Below, piece after piece: positions 12,444 to 23,700 of a stretch of DNA of 64,000 nt. The notes under the pieces are model-generated. The model made no database searches. It saw only the letters and a list, made by a program, of their open reading frames with translations, and was not told the DNA's origin. This stretch comes from Sorghum bicolor (Eukaryota > Streptophyta > Magnoliopsida > Poales > Poaceae), in the NCBI RefSeq assembly GCF_000003195.3, contig NW_018396410.1:229748-293747 (forward strand), in the 5' to 3' direction. Each line of letters opens with the position of its first letter. Positions within the stretch are counted from its first letter, which is position 1. A program made the position numbers and the translations under genes.

Positions 12444-15400
12444 TCAACACATATTTGAGAAGTCAAGTATGTTCAATTCATTCCTTAGTTTGCAAAACCT
12501 CTTCTCATCAAGTGGTTTGGTGAATATATCGGCAAGTTGATCTTCAGTGCTCTCACTCTCAATACAAATGTCCCCTTTTTGTTGATGATCTCTTATGAAA
12601 TGATGACAGACATCTATATGCTTTATTCTTGAATGTTGAACTGGGTTGTTAGTGAGCTTCACTGCACTCTCATTATCACATAGCAATGACACTTGTTTGA
12701 ACTTGATTCCAAAATCATTCAAAGTAGCCTTCATCCAAAGTAATTGAGCACAACAACTACCAGCTGAAATATACTCTACTTCGGCGGTTGAAAGTGCTAC
12801 ACTATTTTGCTTCTTTGATGACCAAGATACAAGTGACCTTCCCAATAATTGACATGTGCCTGATGTGCTCTTTCTCTCAACTTTGCATCCCGCATAATCA
12901 GAGTCAGAATAACCAATCAACTTAAAATTTGCTCCTTTGGGATACCACAATCCAACATTTTGTGTATGTTTCAAGTACCTCAATATTCTTTTTGTTGCCT
13001 TAAAATGACTTTCTCTTGGTGAGGCTTGAAATCTAGCACACATGCCTACACTAAACATCACATCTGGCCTTGATGCAGTCACATAGAGTAGGCTTCCAAT
13101 CATAGACCGATATAACTTTTGATCCAACATGTTGCCACTAGCATCACTATCCAAGTTTCCATTTGTCCCCATAGGTGTACTAATAGCTTTAGCATCATCC
13201 ATGCCAAACTTTTTGAGCATATCTTTGATGTACTTGCCTTGACTCACAAATGTACCATTCTTCATTTGCTTAATTTGAAGACCAAGGAAGTAACTAAGCT
13301 CTCCAATCATGGACATCTCAAACTCATTTGCCATCATATTTCCAAATTCTTTACAAAATTCTTGATTGGTTGAGCCAAATATAATGTCATCAACATAGAT
13401 TTGCAACACAAATAAGTCCTTGCCTATCTTTTTAGTGAAGAGAGTGGTGTCAACCTTACCCACAATAAACCCTTCAGAGAGTAAGAAATCCCTTAACCTC
13501 TCATACCATGCTCTAGGTGCTTGTTTCAAACCATACAATGCTTTCTTCAACTTGTAAACATGGTTGGGCTTCTTGTCATTTTCAAAACCGGGAGGTTGCT
13601 CAACATAAACCAACTCATTTATATATCCATTCAAGAATGCACTCTTCACATCCATTTGATATAGCTTGATATTGTGAGCACAAGCATAGGCTAACAAGAT
13701 CCTAATTGCTTCCAATCTAGCAACCGGGGCATATGTTTCTCCAAAGTCAAGACCTTCAATTTGTGTGTAACCTTGTGCTACCAATCTTGCTTTGTTCCTT
13801 ATCACTATCCCATCTTGATCTTGCTTATTTCGAAAGACCCATTTGGTTCCAATCACATTATGATCCTTAGGCCTCTCTACTAACTCCCATACTTGATTTC
13901 TAGTAAAATTGTTTAGCTCTTCATGCATAGGATTTACCCAATCAACATCTATCAAAGCTTCTTCTATCTTATTTGGTTCAATGGATGATACAAATGATAA
14001 ATGTTCACAAAATGATGCCAATCTTGATCTAGTTTGTACACCTCTTGATATATCACCAATGATACGATCCAATGGATGATCTCTTGTAATATTGGTTGGT
14101 TGGAGTATTTGAACTTGATTGCGTGCACTTGGTTGGTCATTTGATTGAGATGATGAACTAGCCACTTGTTGATCTTTCACTTGAGCACCACTTGTACTAG
14201 TTTGAGATATATCAAAAGAACCACTAGCTTGCACATTAGAGTTAGAGAGCACTTGATTTTTATCATCTTCAACATCAGTCACCTCTCTAGGCCTTATATC
14301 ACCAACATCCATGTTCTTCATAGCATTGACTAACTGAGTGCCTCTCACATCATCTAGATTCTCATCTTCATCTTGGGAACCATTTGTTTCATCAAATTCA
14401 ACATCATGAACTTCCTCAAGAGTACCATTAGTCAAATTCCAAACTCTATAAGCCTTGCTAGTAGTGGAGTAACCAAGCAAGAAGCCTTCATCACATTTCT
14501 TTTCAAATTTTCTCAATCTAGTGCCTTTCTTCAATATATAGCATTTGCAACCAAAAACTCGAAAGTATGCAATATTGGGTTTTCTACCATTTAAGATCTC
14601 ATATGGGGTTTTCTCCAACATAGGATGGCAATATAGGCAGTTACTATAGTAGCAAGCCGTGTTGATAGCTTCGGCCCAAAAAAGAATGACTAACATTGTA
14701 TTCACTAAGCATAGACCTAGCCATATCAATTAAAGTTCTATTCTTCCTCTCAACAAGGCCATTTGATTGTGGAGTATATTTAGCCGAGAATTGATGCTTA
14801 ATTCCAAACTCATCACATAACTCATCAATTCTTGTATTCTTAAATTCACTACATTGTCACTTCTCACTCTCTTGATGGTTGTTTCAAACTCATTGTGAAC
14901 TCTCTTGACAAATGATTTGAAAGTTGCAAAAACATCACTCTTATCAACAAGAAAGAATACCCATGTTTATTTCCACCAATGCTAGTGTATGTTGTTGGCC
15001 CAAATAAATCCATGTGCAATAGCTCAAATGCCTTAGATGTGCTCATGATGCTCTTCTTTGGATGAGTGTTGCCAACTTGCTTTCCGTCTTGACATGCACT
15101 ACATAGCTTATCTTTCTCAAATGTGACATCTTTCAAGCCTCTAACTAGATCATGCTTTATCAACTTGTCTAATTGTTTCATTCCAACATGACCAAGCCTT
15201 CTATGCCATAACCAACCCATGCTAGATTTAGTGAGCAAACATGTTGATAATTGAGTTTCACTAGCATTGAAATCAACCAAGTATAGATTCTCATATCTAA
15301 ATCCTTTGAATATCAAGTTAGAGCCATCTACACTTATGATTTCTACATCATCCACACCAAATATGCACTTGAAACCAAGATCACAAAGTTGAGCTACTGA

Positions 15401-15637
15401 CAATAGGTTGAAGTTCAAGCTCTCTACTAGTAGCACATTTGAAATGCTCAAATCATTGGATATTGCAATCTTACCAAGCCCTTTGACCTTGCCTTTTTCA
15501 TTATCACCAAATGTTATACTATGAATTCCATCATTATCATTTGTGTTGATTGAATTGAGCATTCTTGAATCACCGGTCATGTGTTGAGTGCACCCACTAT
15601 CAAGAACCCAATGCCTTCCTCCGGCTTTATAATTCAC
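12444..15637 (-). pseudogene. pol: Sire-1 pol: protease, integrase, reverse transcriptase, RNase H (frameshifted)
   Basis: The first open stretch (15637-14864) has the retropepsin motif LDSGCTQHMTG, then the HHCC-type integrase zinc region (HRRLGH ... CSACQDGK). The second (12444-14729, 761 codons) has the integrase tail, the Copia-type RT (RVT_2) with an intact YVDD motif at plus positions 13386-13397, and RNase H with SDSDYAGC, ending at [14 protein letters not shown]. Between them integrase is broken. About 35-37 nt around 14965 are missing relative to Sire-2, removing the V-D-D-F-S-R region with the first catalytic Asp. A base is lost near 14850 after the second catalytic Asp region, and a T run near 14685 has one extra base. 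This copy cannot make working integrase, although its RT looks intact. Confidence 0.85.
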
Positions 15638-15650
15638 CTACAAAAGAAAA

Positions 15651-17708
15651 TTAATTCTTTTTAGGTACCCAAACTTTCTTGGGTCCTTGAAGGTTAGTGA
15701 CTAAGCTCTTTGGTACCCAAATAGCTTTCTTCTTGGAGCCCACAATTGGTGCACCAATGAACTTAGCTTGCACCCCATTAACACTTTTGGTAAGCATATA
15801 ACAAGAATCAAATTTAATTGAGGATACATTATTTGGTTTGTTCTTGTTCTTGCAATATTGCACTATGTGCCCAACTTGCTTGCATCTAGTGCAAAACCGA
15901 CCATTGCCCTTCACAAAGCTAGCTTTATGAGTAGCAAAGGCTGCCTTACCTTTCTTGGGGGTATAGCCTAATCCCTCTTTGTTGAGAGAAAATCTTTGGC
16001 TACCCAAGCACTTTAGCAAGTGGGCTTCACCACCATAGGCATTGCCTAAGGCGTGAGTGAGCTCATTGACCTCCTTCTTGAGGGTCTCATTTTCATTAAT
16101 TAATGTGGCATCACAAGTGAAACCATCACTAGTAGATGAGGTAGAAGTGGAAGTGCTGCAAGAAGAGTTAGTGGAGGCAATAATAATAGGCTCAAAGAAA
16201 GATTCATTAATTAAATCACAGGTAGAGCCCTTGTCACAAGTCACAATAACTTCCTCCTTCTTAGCTTGCTCGAGGAGTAAGGAGTGAGCCTTTTCAAGCT
16301 TATAGTGAGCATTGCCAAGCTCCTCATGGTCTTCCTTTAGACCCTCATGAGACGCTTGGAGCTCATCAAAGGATTGCTTAAGACCTTTAAGCTCTTTCCG
16401 CAACTCTTTGCACTCCTTTCTCTTCATCTCAAGACATGTGTGGGCATTCTCCAGCATGTCCATGAGTTCCTCCTTTGACTCATCATCACTATCATCATCA
16501 CTCCTACAATCATCACTTTCACAATCATCATCACTTTCATCATATTGTACCTTAGTGGGTTTAGCCATGAGGCATGTCGAAGGAGTGTTGAAGAGAGAAG
16601 TCTTGTTGTTGATGGCAATGCTTGCAAGTGCCTTCTTCTTGGATTTCTTATCATCATCATCACTAGAATCATCATTATCCGAAGAAGCATCACTATCCCA
16701 AGTCACCACATAGCCACCACCCTTCTTCTTCTTTTGGAATATCATTTTCTTCTCCTTCTTTTCTTTCTTTTCCTTCTTCTCGTTCTCATCATTATCACTA
16801 TTATATGGACAATTTGCTACAACATGATCCTTGCTCTTGCATTTGTAGCATATTCTCACATATTCTTTGCTCTTATTTTGATCTCTTCTTTTTCTTGCAC
16901 CATAGCCCTTCTTCTTCATAAATTTGTCAAACTTGCGCACAAAGAGAGCTAGTGCTTCATCATCAATGTCACTAGCTTCCTCATCGTCACTTGATTCTTC
17001 TTTCTTTGCTTTGCCCTTGCTCTTGGACGAACTAGCCTTGAATGCAACACTTTTCTTTTTCTTGTCTTCATCCTTCTTCTCATCTTGGTCAACCCCTTCC
17101 CTTTCCATACGGTATGTCTCTTGTGTCATGACATCACCTAGTACTTGGTTAGGGGTAAGCTCTTTCAATCCTCCTCTTATAATAATTAATCTTAGTGTCT
17201 CAAATCTTGAAGGTAAGCACATCAAGAACCGATGGGATACATCATCATCACTTATCTTCTCACCCAAGGACTTCAAATCATTCACAATTACTTGCAATCT
17301 ATGGAACATCTCCGGAATGCTCTCATCATCCTTCATCTTGAAGCTTGTCAATTTATCTTTGAGAATATACAATTTTGCACTCTTGACTGCAGGTGTGCCC
17401 TCATATGTTTCCTCCAATCTCTTCCACACTTCACTTTCTCTATCACAATCTTTGATTTGCTCAAACACCTTTGAATCAATTGCATTATATATAGTGTTGA
17501 GAGCCATAGTGTTGCATTGCTTGTTTGCTTTATCTTGGTTGGTGAGATTGGTGGGATCAAGAATCACAAAATCATTCTCTATCATATCCTACACTTGATC
17601 ATTGATTGAACCCAAATACATCTTCATTTTTCTCTTCCAATAATCATAGCATGTACCATCAAAGAACGGTGGTTTGCCCCCCACATGGTTGAACACAATT
17701 TGAGCCAT
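15651..17708 (-). pseudogene. gag: Sire-1 gag (UBN2-type Copia gag), one premature stop
   Basis: The frame begins at an ATG at 17708-17706 (MAQIVFNHVGGK) and runs to a TAA at 15653-15651, about 685 codons. One in-frame TAG interrupts it at 17591-17589 (codon 40), at a position where a tryptophan is usual in this gag type. After it come the UBN2 gag region (DRESEVWKRLEETYEG and onwards), lysine-rich and acid-rich segments, a CCHC zinc knuckle (CYKCKSKDHVVANC), a long coiled-coil segment, and a second CCHC knuckle (CTRCKQVGHIVQYC). The repeated WVPK ending resembles Sire-2 gag. The stop is a transition-type change, as expected for decay of a methylated silent copy. Confidence 0.85.
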
Positions 17709-17753
17709 CTTTTGACACCGAAGGTTGTTAAGCCTTGATTAAACGGTGACCAC

Positions 17754-17766
17754 GGCTCTGATACCA
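17754..17766 (-). other. Primer binding site of Sire-1 (initiator Met-tRNA)
   Basis: The minus strand reads TGGTATCAGAGCC two bases after the LTR terminus, the canonical plant Met-tRNA site. It fixes the element's orientation and the LTR edge at 17769. Confidence 0.9.
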
Positions 17767-19179
17767 CTTGAAAGGTCCTAAGATGGCTAGAGACGGGTGA
17801 ATAGCCTATTTAAAAAATGTACAAGGCACTAGAGCAAAGGATTAATATAACAAAAGGCATAAAGCAATTTTGCTCTAGCTCTACAAGAGTTGCAAGCCAC
17901 CTATCCAATAATTTTAATTGCTATGATCTCTAGGCACAAGCAAAGGCTATGTCACTACTTTTTACAACTAGTTACAACTAGCTAAAACTAGGAAGTACTA
18001 GTTACAACTAATTTGCAAGAAGGTAAACAGATGAGAGATAATTATACCGATGTGTAGAGGATGAACCAATCACAATGTATATCAATATATTCACCGGGAG
18101 AATATCAATCACAATATTGACACCAATATTTTTCTCACGAGGTTCACGTGCTTGCCGGCACGCTAATCCCCGTTGTGTCGACCAACACTTGGTGGTTCGG
18201 CGGCTAATAGGTGTTTCACAAACCTAGCCCAACAAATGGGCGCCACAAGAACCTACCCACAAGTGAGGTAGCTCAATGACACGAGCAATCCACTAAAGTG
18301 GCTTTTGGCACTCCGTCGGGGAATAAGCCCAAGAACCCCTCACAAATATCACCTTGATTGGGGGCAGACATAATCACCAAATCCCCTCACCAATCAATAA
18401 ATCCACATCCGTCTAGGTGACGGCTATCACTAAGAGTAATAAGAAATCCACAATAACAACAATCACCTAGTGCCACAAGAATATGCAGTTTCAAATGCAC
18501 CTAGAGTTTCCCTCAATCTTCTCTCAGATGAGCACCAAGCTATGAGAGGGAGAGGAGAGGGAGGAAATGCTCACGAGCTCACTGGATCAAACACGTAGGC
18601 CTCTCAAAAATCTCTCGTAGGATTAGCACTTGGGAGAGATGGGAGAGGGGAGCTCGAGTTCTCTGTTCTCTGGAAAGAAAGAAGTGAAGTCTTCTGTATT
18701 CGTGAGACCGAGGAAGGAAGTGGAGCGCTCGGCCTAAATTTACTTGGCCAGCCAGCTCTCCAACGGGCAAAACAACAGTGCCGTTTGCCTCAACGGGCAG
18801 CACATGCACTGAGTGACCCTCTGCATTCTCTCAGCAACGGATCCCAGCAAATAAATGAGCGTGTGGCAAAGAGCTGCAACCAGCAGTCCAAGTGCATGCA
18901 CGCCTACACTCTCCACTTTAAATGGGACGAGCTGCACCTCAAAACAATTAAGTGTCTTCTTGTACTTGAGTGGACCCCACACTATAAATAGCATAGGTCA
19001 ATGGCTGCCTCCTTTTCTCAAGGTGTGTTCACACTTGCATGCAGCCATGCAAATCACATCTCTCTCTTTCTCTCTCTTATTTATTAAGGCAAGAGCTCCA
19101 CCACATGCACGTATGCAAGCATGGTCCCTGCCTTTTCTTTCTCACGCACAAGACAGACAGCGCACAACAGCTGTAAATT

Positions 19180-19500
19180 CTTTCAATTGGTTCCAACTGG
19201 CTGCAACTGCTTTCAGCTCTCTTTCATCTGCCTCCTGTTGGGCTGCACACTGGATTTAACTGGTTGCGACTGATTGTGACCGCTTCCAGCTTCTTGCAAT
19301 TTCCTTCACTTCCTTGCTGTTGAGCTGTTCACTGATTTTAACTTGTTCCAACTGGTCGCAACTACTTCCAGCTCCTTACAAAAGCCTTCACTTGCTTGCT
19401 GTTAAAACTGTGCACTGCTTTTAACTGATTCCGACTGCTTCCAAATTGTTTCAGCTTCTTATAATAACTTTCAGCTTGTTTCAGCAGCCTGCAGTTCTTT
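19180..19500. repeat. Degenerate tandem repeat (about 80-bp unit) in the Sire-1 LTR
   Basis: Three to four diverged units share the order TTCCAACTGG, GCAACTGCTTCCAGC, CTTCACTTGCTTGCTGTTG and TGCACTG. Unit starts are near 19183, 19260, 19343 and 19424. It lies well into the LTR, on the side away from the primer binding site, where enhancer-like repeats are common in U3. Function is inferred only from position. Confidence 0.6.
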
Positions 19501-19642
19501 TATATCTGGACAATAGTTCACCTTCTGAGAATTTTCAGCACCTTTTCAAGTAGCTAATTTTACCAAAATATTTCAGAATAAATTGGACATTTCAATTAGC
19601 TTTTCACAAATATTTTTTATAGGCTTTCTCATGCAGCTTACC

Positions 19643-20654
19643 CAATGTTATCCTAAACGCTAAACGGTAAACAGTTGGTCACCCTTCGTTTAGCGTTTAA
19701 ACTGTTTAGACGGTGTTTAAACGGATTAAAACGATCTAAACGGTTTTACACAATATTACAAAAATATGCATATTTTTTAATGTAAAGTCAATCATTCTAT
19801 CATTTATACATATTTATGCAACTAAAAACCATTTATTTTATTATGTAATATATGTTTATGCATGTTAGAAGAANNNNNNNNNNNNNNNNNNNNNNNNNNN
19901 NNNNNNNNNNNNNNNNNNNNNNNNNNNNNNNNNNNNNNNNNNNNNNNNNNNNNNNNNNNNNNNNNNNNNNNNNNNNNNNNNNNNNNNNNNNNNNNNNNNN
20001 NNNNNNNNNNNNNNNNNNNNNNNNNNNNNNNNNNNNNNNNNNNNNNNNNNNNNNNNNNNNNNNNNNNNNNNNNNNNNNNNNNNNNNNNNNNNNNNNNNNN
20101 NNNNNNNNNNNNNNNNNNNNNNNNNNNNNNNNNNNNNNNNNNNNNNNNNNNNNNNNNNNNNNNNNNNNNNNNNNNNNNNNNNNNNNNNNNNNNNNNNNNN
20201 NNNNNNNNNNNNNNNNNNNNNNNNNNNNNNNNNNNNNNNNNNNNNNNNNNNNNNNNNNNNNNNNNNNNNNNNNNNNNNNNNNNNNNNNNNNNNNNNNNNN
20301 NNNNNNNNNNNNNNNNNNNNNNNNNNNNNNNNNNNNNNNNNNNNNNNNNNNNNNNNNNNNNNNNNNNNNNNNNNNNNNNNNNNNNNNNNNNNNNNNNNNN
20401 NNNATCAATTGTTGATTAAATTCAACTAGATTCACCTGGTGTTTGCCTAAACGGCCGTTTAAACAGCCGTTTATCATGTTTAATACCGTTTACAACCGTT
20501 CCGTGTAGGCCGTTTAGACCGTTTTCCCTGTTTTTTGACCGTTTAAACGGTCAACCGTTTAATTTCCCGTTTACCCCCTAAACAAAACAGTTTGCCACCG
20601 TTTACCGTTTAATGACCGTTTAATCGGCCGTTTAGGCCGTTTAGGCGAACACTG
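19643..20654. mobile_element. Non-autonomous hAT-type DNA transposon nested in the Sire-1 LTR
   Basis: Terminal inverted repeats are CAATGTTATCCTAAACG (left) and CAGTGTTCGCCTAAACG (right end, reverse complement). They are flanked by a perfect 8-bp duplication AGCTTACC (19635-19642 and 20655-20662). CAGTGTT ends plus an 8-bp duplication are hallmarks of hAT elements. Both subterminal regions are packed with AAACGG/CCGTTT motifs, more than ten copies on the right, resembling subterminal transposase-binding repeats. The centre is an assembly gap, so a coding region cannot be excluded, but about 1 kb total suggests a non-autonomous element. Confidence 0.85.
19874..20403. other. Assembly gap (530 N)
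   Basis: All bases are N. It falls inside the hAT-type element, whose short inverted motifs could have hindered assembly. Long open frames reported across it are artefacts. Confidence 0.99.
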
Positions 20655-20718
20655 AGCTTACCACGTCACTAAGCGCTAGGTATATGCAAATGAGAAACAT
20701 ACTTAGTGGCACTAGATA

Positions 20719-23700
20719 ACCAATCTTGCACCTAAACTAACACTGTCTCCAAACAGATTGAAGCGAGATTCCATATGAGACACATGATCTAGGAGTTCTA
20801 TCGGGTGCATCCAAATTGATTTCTGAGAATATGGTGTGTTCCATGCAAACCATACAACTATCTTTCATCAAGATTAGCACTATCTCCAAACAGACTGAAC
20901 CGAGCTTTCACTTGAGCCTCCTCACCTAGGAGTACCATCGGGAACTTCCACAACGATTTCTGAGCCTATGGTGCACTAGGCACAAACCATGCAACTATCT
21001 TGCACCGAAACTAATACTATCTCCAAAGAGACCGAAGTGAGATTCTATATGACACACGTCATCTAGGAGTTCTATTCGGTGCTTCCAAATATATTTCTAA
21101 GCATATGGTATGTTCGATGCAATTCGTGCACCTATCTTGCATCAAGATTAGCACTATCTCCAAACAAAGCAAACTGAGCTTTCACTTGAGCCCCTTTATC
21201 CAGGAGTGTCATCGGGTGCATCCAAAATGGTTTCTTAGCCTATGATGCATTAGGCGCAAACTGTGTACCTATCTTGCACCAAAACTAACTCTGTCTCCAA
21301 ACAGACCAAAGCGAAATTCTATTTGACACATGTCATCTAGGAGTTCTATTGGGGTGTGTCTAAATGGATTTCTTAGCATATGGTATGTTCCATGCAAACC
21401 GTGCACCTATCTTGCATCAAGATTAGCACTATCTCTAAACAGATCAAACCGACCTTCCACATGAGCCTCTTCACCTAGGAGTACCATTGGGAACTTCCAC
21501 AACGATTTCTGAGCCTATGGTGCACTGGGCACAAACCATGCAACTATCTTGCACCGAAACTAATACTATCTCCAACTGGACCGAAGCGAGATTCCATATG
21601 ATACACTTCATCTAGTAGTTCCATTGGGTGCATCTATAGTTCCATCGGGTGTGTCCAAATTGATTCTGAGCATATGATATGTTCCATGCAAACCATGCAC
21701 CTATCTTGCATCAAGATTAGAACTATCTCCAAACAGACAGAACCAAGATTCCACATGAGCCTCTTCACCAAGGAGTACCATCGCGTGCGTCCAAAATAGT
21801 TTCTTAGCCTATGGTGCATTAGACACAAACCGTGTACCTATCTTGCACCGAACTAACACTATCTCCAAAGAGACCGAAGTGAGATTCTATATGACACACA
21901 TCGTCTAGGAGTTCTATTGGGTGCTTCCAAATATATTTCGAAGCATATTGTACATTCGATGGAATTCGTGCACCTATCTTGCATCAAGATTAGCACTATC
22001 TCCAAATAAAGCAAACTGAGCTTCCACTTGAGCCCCTTTACCCAGGAGTATCATCGTGTGCATCCAAAATGGTTTCTTAGCCTACGATGCATTAGGCGCA
22101 AACTGTGTACCTATCTTGCACCAAAACTAACTCTATCTCCAAGCAGACCAAAGCGAGATTCTATATGACACATGTCATCTAGGAGTTCTATTGGGGTGCG
22201 TCTAAATGGATTTCTTAGCATATGGTATGTTCCATGCAAACCGTGCACCTATCTTACATCAAGATTAGCACTATCTCCAAACAGATCGAACCGACCTTCC
22301 ACTTGAGCCTCTTTACCTAGGATTATCTTCGGGTGCTTCCATAATGGTTTCTGAGCCTATGGTGCATTATGCGCAAACCATGCACCAATCTTGCACCTAA
22401 ACTAACACTGTCTCCAAACAGATTGAAGCGAGATTCCATATGACACACATGATCTAGGAGTTCTATCGGGTGCGTCCAAATTGATTTCTGAGAATATGGT
22501 ATGTTCCATGCAAACCGTACACCTATCTTTCATCAAGATTAGCACTATATCCAAACAGACCGAACCGAGCTTTCACTTGAGCCTCTTCACCTAGGAGTAC
22601 CATCGGGAACTGCCACAACGATTTCTGAGCCTATGGTGCACTGGGCACAAACCATGCAACTATCTTGCACCAAAACTAATACTATCTCCAACTGGACCAA
22701 AGCGAGATTCCATATGATACACTTCATCTAGTAGTTCCATCGGGCGTGTCCAAATTGATTTCTGAGCATATACTATGTTCCATGCAAACCGTGCCCCTAT
22801 CTTGCATCAAGATTAGAACTATCTCCAAACACACAGAACCAAGATTCCACATGAGCCTCTTCACCAAGGAGTACCATCACGTGCGTCCAAAATAGTTTCT
22901 TAGCCTATGGTGCATTAGGCACAAACCGTGTACCTATCTTGCATTGAAACTAACACTATCTCCAAAGAGACCGAAGTGAGATTCTATATGACACACATCA
23001 TCTAGGAGTTCTATTCAGTGCTTCCAAATATATTTCTAAGCATATGGTACGTTCGATGCAATTCGTGCACCTATCTTGCATCAAGATTAACACTATCTCC
23101 AAACAAAGCAAACTGAGCTTCCACTTGAGCCCCTTTACCGAGGAGTATCATCGGGTGCATCCAAAATGGTTTCTTAGCCTATGATGCATTAGGCGCAAAC
23201 TGTGTACCTATCTTGCACCAAAACTACCTCTATCTCCAAGCAGACCAAAGCGAGATTCTATATGACACATGTCATCTAGGAGTTCTATTGGGATGTGTCC
23301 AAATAGATTTCTTAGCATATGGTATGTTCCATGCAAACCGTGCACCTATCTTACATCAAGATTAGCACTATCTCCAAACAGATCGAACCGACCTTCCACT
23401 TAAGCCTCTTCACCTAGGAGTATTATCGGGTGCTTCCATAATGGTTTCCGAGCCTATGGTGCATTATGCGCAAACCATGCACCAATCTTGCACCTAAACT
23501 AACACTGTCTCCAAACAGATTGAAGCAAGATTCCATATGACACACATGATCTACGCGTTCTATCGGGTGTGTCCAAATTGATTTCCGAGAATATGGTATG
23601 TTCCATGCAAGCCGTACACCAATCTTGCATCAAGATTAGCACTATCTCGAAACAGACCGAACCGAGCTTTCACTTGTGCCACTTCACCTAGGAGTACCAT

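Larger units (their letters stand above)
11327..20718 (-). mobile_element. Sire-1: degenerate Sirevirus-type Ty1/Copia element (minus strand)
   Basis: Minus-strand order: 5' LTR (20718 to 17769, interrupted by a hAT-type element), primer binding site (17766-17754), gag (17708-15651), protease-integrase-RT-RNase H (15637-12444), a 3' untranslated region, a polypurine tract (11356-11341) and a 14-bp relic in place of the 3' LTR (11340-11327). Large gag with two CCHC knuckles, a long 3' untranslated region with several GGGGGAG tracts, and TGAAAGG LTR ends fit the Sirevirus (Maximus/SIRE) clade. The left flank is satellite ending ATCGG. On the right, satellite resumes at a different unit position, so flanking DNA was also deleted. 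Confidence 0.85.
17769..20718 (-). repeat. 5' LTR of Sire-1, interrupted and truncated
   Basis: It starts TGAAAGGTCC beside the primer binding site and continues to the satellite junction near 20718, about 1.9 kb without the hAT-type insertion at 19643-20654. The expected terminus matching the 3' relic (GGTCCTTCA) is absent at the right end, so the outer end is lost. It is AT-rich with a GC-richer part near 18540-18850. The ORFs in it have no recognisable product. A TATAAATA string lies at about 18983 on the plus strand; its relevance to this minus-strand element is uncertain. Confidence 0.7.

Noticed and set aside
16924..17598. 224-codon plus-strand ORF opposite Sire-1 gag
   Set aside because: It is antisense to a recognisable gag with zinc knuckles. 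The Ser/Leu/Phe-rich translation is the complement of Lys/Asp/Glu-rich gag.
19833..20477. Long ORFs of 185-214 codons on both strands around 19.8-20.5 kb
   Set aside because: They consist almost wholly of N bases in an assembly gap.
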